Positions 1 through 4,343 of a stretch of DNA of 5,181 nucleotides are shown piece after piece. Each line of letters opens with the position of its first letter. Positions within the stretch are counted from its first letter, which is position 1. The DNA is from Planctomicrobium sp. (GTDB taxonomy: Bacteria > Planctomycetota > Planctomycetia > Planctomycetales > Planctomycetaceae). Where the stretch lies: positions 1 through 5,181 of the forward strand of contig JABJMI010000478.1 of the NCBI GenBank assembly GCA_018659505.1, read 5' to 3'. Position numbers and translations under genes: made by a program. Under the pieces are notes generated by a model. The model saw only the letters and a program-made list of their open reading frames with translations. It was not told the DNA's origin and made no database searches.

Positions 1-120
1 ACCCACCATCAAGGCGATGGCAGGTCACTTATAAGTCAGTCGCAACACTCGATACCGGGCTCGTGGCTAACGATTACCCAGACGGGATTCACACCCGCTC
101 AATAACAAAACAGAGCCAAT
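1..120 (-). ncRNA. Candidate structured RNA segment (possibly a group II intron-like domain fragment), open at the left edge
   Basis: No ORF of note covers this stretch, but it is unusually rich in short perfect stems. Seen directly, in + coordinates: CGGG/CCCG closing a 7-nt loop (83-97); CCATC/GATGG closing a 5-nt loop (6-20); the perfect 10-bp palindrome ACTTATAAGT (27-36); and a possible longer stem pairing 76-81 with 55-60 using G-U pairs when read as - strand RNA. Read on the - strand, the order of elements (GGGTGTGAATCCC hairpin, a GTTAGCCAC block, GAGCCCGG, then TTGCGACTGAC) reminds me of the early domain I part of bacterial group II introns. That resemblance is from memory and was not checked. 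No reverse transcriptase or domain V is visible; on this strand they would lie beyond position 1. It could instead be an orphan conserved RNA or a mobile-element end. Confidence 0.3.
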
Positions 121-138
121 TTACTCCGTAAAAACCAT

Positions 139-149
139 GTTAGACGACC
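139..149 (+). repeat. Left arm of 11-bp inverted repeat (GTTAGACGACC)
   Basis: GTTAGACGACC here is the exact reverse complement of GGTCGTCTAAC at 468-478. The two arms enclose a single small ORF, with only 6 bp between this arm and the stop codon. The outer seven bases, GTTAGAC, match the GTTRRRY core-box consensus of integron attC sites. Read on the coding (-) strand they become GTCTAAC, which fits the RYYYAAC box expected just after a cassette gene. Confidence 0.7.
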
Positions 150-155
150 GTGGCG

Positions 156-455
156 CTACGTGCGATGCTGATACATCAGGTACGCCAAGTCAGCATCAGA
201 TGCAGCACTCGGAGGCTTGAGTTCATGTCGCTCAAGCCCCAAATCACGAAAGTCGTCGGCATTGAGTCGTGCGAATCGAACGAATTCGTCTTCGAGCAAG
301 TGCAATTCGGCGTCGCGATGCGAAGAGAACACCTGAGTACGTCCGTCCATGTCAAAGACGTCAGCGGAACCATCGGCACGGCAACGAAGCCGCGCCCAGT
401 TGAGCGCTGGAAATGAGGATTGCATCAACCACCAATGCGTTTCCATGGTTGCCAT
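156..455 (-). CDS. Hypothetical 99-aa acidic protein, cassette-like gene
   Basis: This complete small ORF encodes a cytoplasmic-looking protein with no signal peptide or membrane segment. It opens with a tryptophan-containing segment (ETHWWLM, residues 5-11). A compact middle follows, with WARLRCRADGS (20-30), VFDMDGRTQVF (33-43) and an acidic LLEDEF helix (53-58). It ends in a probably disordered tail, PPSAASDADL (81-90). I do not know its function; I recall similar uncharacterised planctomycete proteins, but this was not checked. ATG at 455 is taken as the start; ATG three codons inside (446) is an alternative. Neither has a clear Shine-Dalgarno sequence, as is usual for cassette genes. Inverted-repeat arms end 12 bp upstream of the start and 6 bp past the stop, so the gene nearly fills the bounded unit. 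The overlapping + strand ORF at 150-416 is judged a shadow. Confidence 0.65.
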   Translation of the reverse strand: MATMETHWWLMQSSFPALNWARLRCRADGSADVFDMDGRTQVFSSHRDAELHLLEDEFVRFARLNADDFRDLGLERHELKPPSAASDADLAYLMYQHRT

Positions 456-467
456 CGGATTAACTGA

Positions 468-478
468 GGTCGTCTAAC
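468..478 (-). repeat. Right arm of 11-bp inverted repeat (GGTCGTCTAAC)
   Basis: This is the exact reverse complement of 139-149. On the strand of the enclosed gene it reads GTTAGACGACC and lies 12 bp ahead of the ATG, the position where the preceding attC core box (GTTRRRY) would sit if this were an integrated gene cassette. The sequences flanking the two arms do not extend the match cleanly. Confidence 0.7.
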
Positions 479-484
479 GGTTCT

Positions 485-547
485 CTGGACGACATTGTGT
501 CGGAAAGTCCGGTAACCTCACCGTGAGGCAAACATTTCGACGTCCAG
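485..547. repeat. Foldable element with a 7-bp closing stem and two internal hairpins
   Basis: CTGGACG (485-491) pairs perfectly with CGTCCAG (541-547). Inside lie CCTCA/TGAGG around a 3-nt loop (516-528) and the weaker GACA/TGTC (491-501), which competes for one base with the outer stem. The result would be a branched 63-nt fold. It begins 6 bp beyond the 11-bp inverted-repeat arm at 468-478. It lacks the matching GTTRRRY box that would make it a complete attC site. Confidence 0.4.
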
Positions 548-635
548 CTTAATCTTGATTCTGTCAAATTCTTCTGCTGATTGGTGAAACAGGTTCAGAG
601 TGAAAAATAGATAAATACGGCTGAGTGATATTTTC

Positions 636-672
636 TTAGTTCCGAAAGTCCGGTTTTACCGGACGCAACTAA
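636..672. repeat. 37-nt imperfect hairpin with GTCCGGT/ACCGGAC core
   Basis: The core stem GTCCGGT (648-654) and ACCGGAC (658-664) is a perfect 7-bp match around a TTT loop. An outer stem TTAGTT (636-641)/AACTAA (667-672) is also perfect, with a C/C mismatch and a GAAA bulge between the two. No clear T-run follows on either strand, so a classical intrinsic terminator is unlikely. The segment TCCGAAAGTCCGGT (641-654) recurs with one mismatch at 500-513, which suggests a shared repeat family. Confidence 0.5.
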
Positions 673-813
673 ACGAACCGCCTACCGTTGGAGCCGGTTC
701 TACTTCAATGCTACCCTACTCCGTTGTGCGTGACTCGAAAAGGAAGTCTGCTTGCTGAGGATAGTGCTATGATCGTTATGAAAAAAGAGACATTGTAAGC
801 GATTTGTCCTCTT

Positions 814-1041
814 CTACGTCAGCTCCCTAAGTACTTCGAATTTATTGAAATTCGCAACGACCAACCGCCAATAATCTTTGTCTATAAATACATTTCCACA
901 TTCGCAGCCTCCGTTGTCTTGAGGTATTGAAGCGATACATTTAAGACAGATTTTACATTTGTAAACTAGATTCTCGTCCTTTGGAACTTGCCCAGTATCC
1001 GTGTAGCTGTCGCTTACTAATTCGTAGCCGGGATCATTCAT
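814..1041 (-). CDS. Small cysteine-rich protein, probable zinc-binding fold (unrecognised family)
   Basis: This 75-aa protein has five clustered cysteines: CxxCxxC at C29, C32 and C35, then CxC at C46 and C48. That spacing suggests a zinc knuckle or ribbon in the middle of the chain. The N-terminus is acidic and polar (MNDPGYELVSDSYTD), and the C-terminal part (FIDKDYWRLVVANFNKFEVL, 52-71) looks like an alternating beta/alpha segment. There is no signal peptide or membrane helix. ATG at 1041 is the only sensible start; upstream TTGGA is at best a weak ribosome site. Small proteins of this shape (PKDEN...YKC...CGN.FID) are familiar to me as uncharacterised singletons, some possibly immunity-like, but that is inference. 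No toxin gene is visible nearby. It lies 96 bp downstream of the CPXCG gene on the same strand. Confidence 0.65.
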   Translation of the reverse strand: MNDPGYELVSDSYTDTGQVPKDENLVYKCKICLKCIASIPQDNGGCECGNVFIDKDYWRLVVANFNKFEVLRELT

Positions 1042-1072
1042 TCCAATGTGTCCGTGTTGTTTTCAGCAAGTA

Positions 1073-1084
1073 AGTCAGCTGACT
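1073..1084. promoter_or_regulatory. 12-bp perfect palindrome upstream of the 75-aa gene
   Basis: AGTCAGCTGACT is a perfect dyad in the 96-bp gap between the CPXCG gene and the 75-aa gene, 31 bp upstream of the latter's start codon. The position would suit an operator for a dimeric regulator. A palindrome of this length can occur by chance, and no promoter boxes anchor it. Confidence 0.2.
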
Positions 1085-1137
1085 GGCAAGTTCAATCTCT
1101 TGATCTCATAGCATGCAACCGATTCTGAAATTAGTCA

Positions 1138-1320
1138 TCATTCACAATGCGCCCTGCAAGAGACTTCTCCATCCGGAGAAACTTCAATTTGAATCACCAT
1201 GGGGCAGCAGCAGACGGGGCAGTCTTCGACGTATTCTTGACTTCGTCCCTGAGTCGGATCGACAGGGATAATGATCTCCTCACCGCAGGAGGCACAGGTG
1301 TAACTTGCTTCGTCGAACAT
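1138..1320 (-). CDS. CPXCG motif-containing cysteine-rich protein
   Basis: This 60-aa protein matches the Cys_rich_CPXG family (PF14255) as I know it. It has an N-terminal CxxCG (C9-A-S-C12-G13), then EEIIIPVDPTQGRSQEYVEDCP (14-35), the family's most recognisable stretch, then CPVCC (34-38) and a beta-strand MVIQIEV. Two CxxC pairs (C9/C12 and C34/C37) probably bind one zinc ion as a small zinc ribbon. The family's molecular role is unknown; it is a cytoplasmic mini-protein common in proteobacteria and planctomycetes. This copy has extra cysteines, C38-C39 in a CCC run and C55/C59 in the tail, which could bind a second metal or be neutral drift. The ATG at 1320 gives the usual family length; no clear Shine-Dalgarno is present. 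It follows the DUF1080 gene on the same strand by 90 bp and may be cotranscribed with it. The + strand ORF at 1147-1359 is a shadow. Confidence 0.88.
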   Translation of the reverse strand: MFDEASYTCASCGEEIIIPVDPTQGRSQEYVEDCPVCCCPMVIQIEVSPDGEVSCRAHCE

Positions 1321-1410
1321 TGGGATGGTCTAGAGACGAGTGTCCAGGGGCAAGGGTAAAAGCTCGATTTGCACCTTCTCTCAACTTTCAACCCTAGACT
1401 CTTAACTCTT

Positions 1411-2130
1411 CTACGGTAACTCGCGGATGCGGATGTTTTTGAACTCTACGGGGGAACCTTCTGCTTCTAGACAGATGTAGCCGCTCTTGGGATTGCATTC
1501 GTTGCCGCCGGAGACTTCTTCTCCGTTGACCCACAGGCGGACTTCACCGTTGATCGCGCGCACGTAGTAGTGATTCCATTGGTCGACACCTTTGCTTAGA
1601 TTCTTGCGAGGAAAGCTTCTGCGACCATTCGGGCTGACTGGTGGAAACGGTTTCATCGTCGATTTTCCGACAGCGAAGACGTCTCCATTTGTTGTGAACC
1701 AATCCGAGTCTTTCCCGTTTTGTTCTTTGTAGCGAGTCGCATAGCCGTGATCCAATACCTGGATTTCAATGCCACCAGCAGGCAGAGTGTTTGTTGGCAG
1801 GTCTTTCAATGCAGATTCAGGAACCCAGATAAAGGAACCGGAATTCCCGGCAGCCTTGCGATGCCTCCATTGATAGACCAGTTCGAAATTGGTGTACTGT
1901 TTTTTTGTTCGGTTGACTCCAATGGGTGTCCCGGTGGAAAAGATATTTGTTCCTTCAAAAGTCCAGGTGTCATCGTCTCCGTTGACATCCTCAAAATCTT
2001 TTTCAACCAACGGAACCCAACCGGGTCCAGTGCCGTCGATAAAGGCTTTGGGAGGAGAAGCCGTTTCCTCAGCCAGAGCAAACGATGCACTTAGAAAAAG
2101 TAATGACAGGATGAGGAACGGGATTCGCAT
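1411..2130 (-). CDS. Secreted DUF1080 / 3-keto-disaccharide hydrolase-like protein
   Basis: This 239-aa protein has a Sec signal peptide (MRIPFLILSLLFLSASFALA, cleavage probably after residue 20 at ALA|EE). One DUF1080 (PF06439) domain follows, a concanavalin/LamG-like beta-sandwich. Family landmarks are FEGTNIFSTG (58-67), NFELVYQWRH (81-90), NSGSF (96-100), GGIEIQVLD (119-127), WNHYYV (185-190), LWVNGEEV (199-206) and the closing FKNIRIREL (230-238). Known members act on 3-keto-glycosides or bind glycans; planctomycetes carry very many copies, and the substrate here cannot be read from sequence. Expected location is the periplasm. The frame opens at a TTG at 2148, but ATG at 2130 is preferred: it has AGGA six bases upstream (2137-2140 on +) and gives a clean signal peptide. 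The three overlapping + and - ORFs are shadows. Confidence 0.9.
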   Translation of the reverse strand: MRIPFLILSLLFLSASFALAEETASPPKAFIDGTGPGWVPLVEKDFEDVNGDDDTWTFEGTNIFSTGTPIGVNRTKKQYTNFELVYQWRHRKAAGNSGSFIWVPESALKDLPTNTLPAGGIEIQVLDHGYATRYKEQNGKDSDWFTTNGDVFAVGKSTMKPFPPVSPNGRRSFPRKNLSKGVDQWNHYYVRAINGEVRLWVNGEEVSGGNECNPKSGYICLEAEGSPVEFKNIRIRELP

Positions 2131-2136
2131 TTCATT

Positions 2137-2140
2137 TCCT
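2137..2140 (-). promoter_or_regulatory. Shine-Dalgarno AGGA setting the DUF1080 start
   Basis: On the - strand CTAGGAAATGAAATG places AGGA six bases ahead of the ATG at 2130. This supports that start over the in-frame TTG at 2148, which would add six residues in front of the signal peptide. Confidence 0.55.
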
Positions 2141-2197
2141 AGATTCAATTGAGTCTGTCTTGCCGACCACTGGGTGACGAGAGTTAATTAACTGTTG

Positions 2198-2225
2198 ATG
2201 ATACCTGAGCAGAGCAGTTGCTCAA
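2198..2225 (-). promoter_or_regulatory. Candidate sigma70-type promoter for the DUF1080 gene
   Basis: On the - strand TTGAGC (2220-2225) and TATCAT (2198-2203) are separated by 16 bp, matching TTGACA in 4 of 6 and TATAAT in 5 of 6 positions. The predicted transcript would have a 5' leader of roughly 60 nt before ATG 2130. No alternative of similar quality was seen between here and the gene. Confidence 0.35.
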
Positions 2226-2251
2226 AGCTTTTATGAAACTATTCTAAAATC

Positions 2252-2333
2252 AACGCAAAGATGCAAAGTCGCGAAGGTGCAAAGAGTTCTTACTTGGTTC
2301 TTTCACTTCTCTGCCACTTGGCGCCTTTGCGTT
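2252..2333. repeat. GCAAAG-type inverted repeat element with 8-bp internal periodicity
   Basis: The ends are a perfect 9-bp inverted repeat, AACGCAAAG (2252-2260) and CTTTGCGTT (2325-2333). Allowing mismatches, the arms extend to about 21 bp each, 2252-2272 against 2313-2333, with 16 of 21 matching. The left arm continues into four GCAAAG-like units spaced exactly 8 bp apart, at 2255, 2263, 2271 (as GCGAAG) and 2279. From memory, sequences of the 'ACGCAAAGGCGCAAAG' type are dispersed between genes in many bacteria, including planctomycetes and cyanobacteria. This looks like one degenerate copy, able to form a cruciform or RNA hairpin with a roughly 40-nt loop. Confidence 0.65.
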
Positions 2334-2494
2334 ATAATTTGAGAGAACTAAAAACAATAAAAACATGCGAGTCTTTGTGGTGTTTCAAGCGACTCTTCTT
2401 GCTTCCTCAGTCTGTTTCTCTGTTCAAACCGCTTTTCAATTCGATTGATCCCCAAACCGTTAATTATCCTTCCGATTATTCAACACGCGTAAAT

Positions 2495-2512
2495 CCCACT
2501 TCGCGAAGTGGG
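2495..2512 (-). terminator. Perfect 18-bp palindrome downstream of the FabZ-like gene, possible terminator
   Basis: CCCACTTCGCGAAGTGGG folds into a 7-bp stem with a CGCG loop, starting 32 bp after the dehydratase stop codon. On the - strand the stem is followed only by ATTTACG rather than a true T-run, so intrinsic termination would be weak. It may instead stabilise the mRNA 3' end or be a protein-binding dyad. It is the strongest hairpin between these two genes. Confidence 0.4.
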
Positions 2513-2544
2513 CGGCAAAATAGTTATTCAATGTATCGTGATTA

Positions 2545-3033
2545 TTAACGGCTAATCGGGACGCCGATCATGACTCCGTTGTAGACCATTTTGCCATCAA
2601 CGAAACCTTGAAATTCGAATTCAGCCATTCGTTTCTTCTTTACTTTGACTGACTTCGCACAGATGATCAATCGACAATTTGGATAGACTGGTCGACGAAA
2701 GCGAACGTCGTTCATGCCGCCGAAACCGAGGTAGTCCCCCGCTTCAAGGAGATCATATTTGCGAGCATAGAAGCCCGCGAGTTGAGCTGCGGCTTCACAG
2801 AGCATGACTCCCGGCATCAAAGGGTAACCGGGCATGTGACCTTGAATCCAAAACTCATCATCGGTGACATCTTTAAAGCCGACCAACCCATGGTTTTCCC
2901 GGTCAATATGTACAACACCGGTCAGTTGCTCCATCTCGTGGCGTTGCGGATTGACTTTGCGAACTTCGTTCAAGTCGAACATCGGCTTGTCAAAGTTGTA
3001 CTCTGCGTAATCGTATAGTGCTTTAGCTGGCAT
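2545..3033 (-). CDS. FabZ-like 3-hydroxyacyl-ACP dehydratase (hotdog fold)
   Basis: This 162-aa cytoplasmic hotdog-fold protein has the FabZ active-site signature GHMPGYPLMPGV (65-76) with catalytic His66. Glu80 lies in the following helix, CEAAAQLAG (79-87). FabZ enzymes remove water from (3R)-3-hydroxyacyl-ACP to give trans-2-enoyl-ACP in fatty-acid elongation. Further family landmarks are VHIDRENHGLVGFKDVT (41-57), corresponding to the usual first strands, and GGMNDVRFRRPVYP (105-118), matching the KxRFRRPVxPGD region. It is longer than typical FabZ (about 140-150 aa) because of an N-terminal extension of some 15-20 residues. Position 69 is G in HMPG, as in the family, but the usual Phe of GHFPG is Met. 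A second, possibly specialised, planctomycete FabZ-type enzyme is as likely as the housekeeping FabZ, so no symbol is given. It follows the HAD-like gene by 52 bp on the same strand, probably as an operon. Confidence 0.88.
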   Translation of the reverse strand: MPAKALYDYAEYNFDKPMFDLNEVRKVNPQRHEMEQLTGVVHIDRENHGLVGFKDVTDDEFWIQGHMPGYPLMPGVMLCEAAAQLAGFYARKYDLLEAGDYLGFGGMNDVRFRRPVYPNCRLIICAKSVKVKKKRMAEFEFQGFVDGKMVYNGVMIGVPISR

Positions 3034-3085
3034 CTTGTTTTCTTACTCTCAACTCAAATTATCTATTTGTAAATGATGATTAGAT

Positions 3086-4045
3086 TTATTGCATGACGAT
3101 CTGACGAACTTGTGAAATTTCTGAGATCAGTCGATCAGGTTGGTATTGGGGGTCTCGAACGTCGCTGCCTTTCACATTACAGCAGTTTTTGTCCGCTGCA
3201 AAAAGAGCGGTACGAAATCCGTATCTCTTTGCAACTCCCAGATCATCTTTTAATCGATGAGTCACATGCAAGACTTCTTTAGGCTGAATTCCGATATTCT
3301 TAAAGGACTTCGCTGCGAAATCATACAGCGAGATGGAGGGTTTTCTCACCTGTTGTTGATAGGAAATGGTCAACATTTCCGCAGAGAGCACTTCGGTTGT
3401 CGAAGCGAACCGACCTTGCTGTTGTAATGAATCAAGTAGTTGCGGCAGCGTGAAAATCTGACCGTCCGCGAGCAAGCCTTGTCGAATCCCTGACATGGTC
3501 AAATCTACGAGGGTATCACGTGCTCCATCAACTGCCTTCACACCTTGTAAATTTGCATGGAAGAAATAGGCAATTTTCGCACTGTATTCGTCGAGGTCTC
3601 CATACTTCCCAACATCGTAGATGTACTCTTTCTGTTGGAGCTTCTCGATGATTTTTTTCCAGATCGTTGTCGAATCAATGACCGGAAAGTCACCCTTCTT
3701 CTTGGAACCTCGCATTCCGAGATCTTCACGAATGCGGTTGTACTGAATCAGCAGTCCCTCCCAAGGCTGTCCTTGCTTGCGGGTCATGCTGTACCACATG
3801 TTGAACTCTTTAATCACCTTTTCCAGTGCAATTTGCATTCGCATCTTTTGAGGGTGGTTCTGTACTAACTCTCCTTGGTCGATAGTGAGTAACGTCCCAT
3901 AAACTGACCATGTGACAGCCTTGATTCCGGGAAGTGGCTGAATAGAAGGAGTGACTTTCAGCGGGACAGCAGCGGGCGGCTGCGGCCAGATCAGGTCCGA
4001 CCGCTGATTTAATTCTTCGATATATGCCGAAAGGGAAAGTCCCAT
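3086..4045 (-). CDS. HAD-fold protein with degenerate catalytic motifs (probable pseudoenzyme)
   Basis: This 319-aa protein is soluble, with no signal peptide. The HAD layout is recognisable. Motif I lies at IKAVTWSVYGTLL (41-53), a helical cap region at about 60-165, motif II near GLLADGQ (190-196), motif III at RKPSISLYDF (234-243) with Lys235, and a motif IV region at LHVTHRLKDDLGVAKRYGFRTALF (259-282). In ordinary HAD phosphatases motif I is DxDGT. Here both aspartates are replaced (Ser47 and Tyr49), motif II has Ala193 where Ser/Thr is expected, and the GD of motif IV reads Thr262-His263. Lys235 and Asp267/268 remain. Classical Asp-phosphate chemistry is therefore unlikely; a binding or regulatory role, or altered chemistry, is inferred. 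I recall related planctomycete proteins carrying a similar 'W-x-V-Y-G-T' motif, so this may be a lineage family rather than decay. The ATG at 4045 has no strong Shine-Dalgarno. It is first in a likely operon with the FabZ-like gene. Confidence 0.8.
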   Translation of the reverse strand: MGLSLSAYIEELNQRSDLIWPQPPAAVPLKVTPSIQPLPGIKAVTWSVYGTLLTIDQGELVQNHPQKMRMQIALEKVIKEFNMWYSMTRKQGQPWEGLLIQYNRIREDLGMRGSKKKGDFPVIDSTTIWKKIIEKLQQKEYIYDVGKYGDLDEYSAKIAYFFHANLQGVKAVDGARDTLVDLTMSGIRQGLLADGQIFTLPQLLDSLQQQGRFASTTEVLSAEMLTISYQQQVRKPSISLYDFAAKSFKNIGIQPKEVLHVTHRLKDDLGVAKRYGFRTALFAADKNCCNVKGSDVRDPQYQPDRLISEISQVRQIVMQ

Positions 4046-4343
4046 AGGAAACGAACCTGGAAAAATGAAACAGTAAGACCAGTCACTATAGCGTTTTCAG
4101 GAAAAGTGTATACGTTCTGTCTCGTGGCAGTCAGCTAAAAGTAATATGAAAAGGCAATTCGCGGACTCAAAAAACACGAAAGTGTTAAATCGAAATTTTT
4201 GCAGTTGAACTCAAGTCTGCGCTATCAAAGTTCTGGACCGTTCCGAGTGAAATCCTCTAGAATCTACGAGATTATCTACGATAGTAAGGCTTAGACCTGA
4301 TGATTTGATATGATTGAAGGATGGCATACAGGACACATCTCTT
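4046..4343. other. 298-bp divergent intergenic region
   Basis: This region separates the leftward HAD-fabZ unit from the rightward DUF1501 gene and must hold both promoters. Visible are one promoter-like pair for the leftward unit (listed separately) and a small AACAC-GAAA-GTGTT hairpin (4173-4186) with a GNRA-type loop, followed at some distance by TTTTT (4196-4200). ATCTACGA also occurs as a short near-tandem direct repeat around 4262-4281. I could not find a convincing -35/-10 pair for the rightward gene. The ORFs on both strands from 4211 to 4598 overlap the real DUF1501 start and show no family features. Confidence 0.55.
4107..4134 (-). promoter_or_regulatory. Weak candidate promoter for the HAD-fabZ unit
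   Basis: On the - strand CTGACT (4129-4134) and TATACA (4107-4112) are spaced by 16 bp. The -35 and -10 boxes match consensus in 4 of 6 and 5 of 6 positions. The leader would be about 55 nt. The -35 is poor, so this is only the best of several weak options. Confidence 0.25.

Larger units (their letters stand above)
479..813. other. 335-bp non-coding stretch with two hairpin elements
   Basis: I see no credible gene here. The left half holds the foldable element at 485-547 and the middle holds the hairpin at 636-672; these share a 14-nt repeat and are listed separately. The remainder (about 680-813) shows nothing clear. The A-run at 780-787 would give a T-run on the - strand downstream of the 75-aa gene, but I find no GC-rich stem next to it that would make a convincing terminator. 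Confidence 0.6.
2131..2544. other. 414-bp intergenic region between the DUF1080 and FabZ-like genes
   Basis: No credible gene lies here; the + strand ORF at 2261-2548 starts inside a repeat element and has no family resemblance. The region contains the DUF1080 promoter candidate (2198-2225), a GCAAAG-type inverted repeat element (2252-2333) and a perfect 18-bp palindrome (2495-2512). Between about 2340 and 2490 I see only AT-rich, unremarkable sequence with one short GAGTC/GACTC pair (2369-2373 and 2391-2395). Confidence 0.6.

Noticed and set aside
83..97. tRNA T-arm (CGGG, 7-nt loop, CCCG on the - strand)
   Set aside because: The loop TGTGAAT is not a T-loop (TTCRANY), and no acceptor, D or anticodon arms can be placed around it.
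65..145. A complete attC site formed by GGCTAAC (65-71) and GTTAGAC (139-145)
   Set aside because: The distance (81 nt) fits, but GGCTAAC breaks the RYYYAAC consensus at position two, and I find no inner L''/L' complementarity with the usual extra base. Only the heptamers are kept as a hint.
150..416. + strand ORF of 88 aa opposite the cassette-like gene
   Set aside because: It has an unnatural composition, no family features and low-complexity basic ends. The - strand frame has a coherent protein and sits exactly between the repeat arms.
636..672. Intrinsic terminator
   Set aside because: The stem is strong but has no T-run on either strand, and no gene ends close enough to need it.
770..799. 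Nine-codon + strand mini-ORF starting ATGATCGTT
   Set aside because: Too short, no ribosome site and no downstream gene it could control.
1720..2094. ORFs of 124, 94 and 87 aa overlapping the DUF1080 gene
   Set aside because: They are shadows of a well-recognised secreted protein; none shows family motifs.
2131..2148. TTG at 2148 as start of the DUF1080 protein
   Set aside because: The ATG at 2130 has AGGA at proper spacing and yields a standard signal peptide; the TTG adds polar residues in front and has no ribosome site.
2261..2548. + strand ORF of 95 aa between the DUF1080 and FabZ-like genes
   Set aside because: It starts within the GCAAAG repeat and crosses the palindrome; its composition is not protein-like and it overlaps the end of the FabZ-like gene.
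3557..3868. + strand ORF of 103 aa inside the HAD-like gene
   Set aside because: Shadow of a long coherent frame with HAD-fold features on the other strand.
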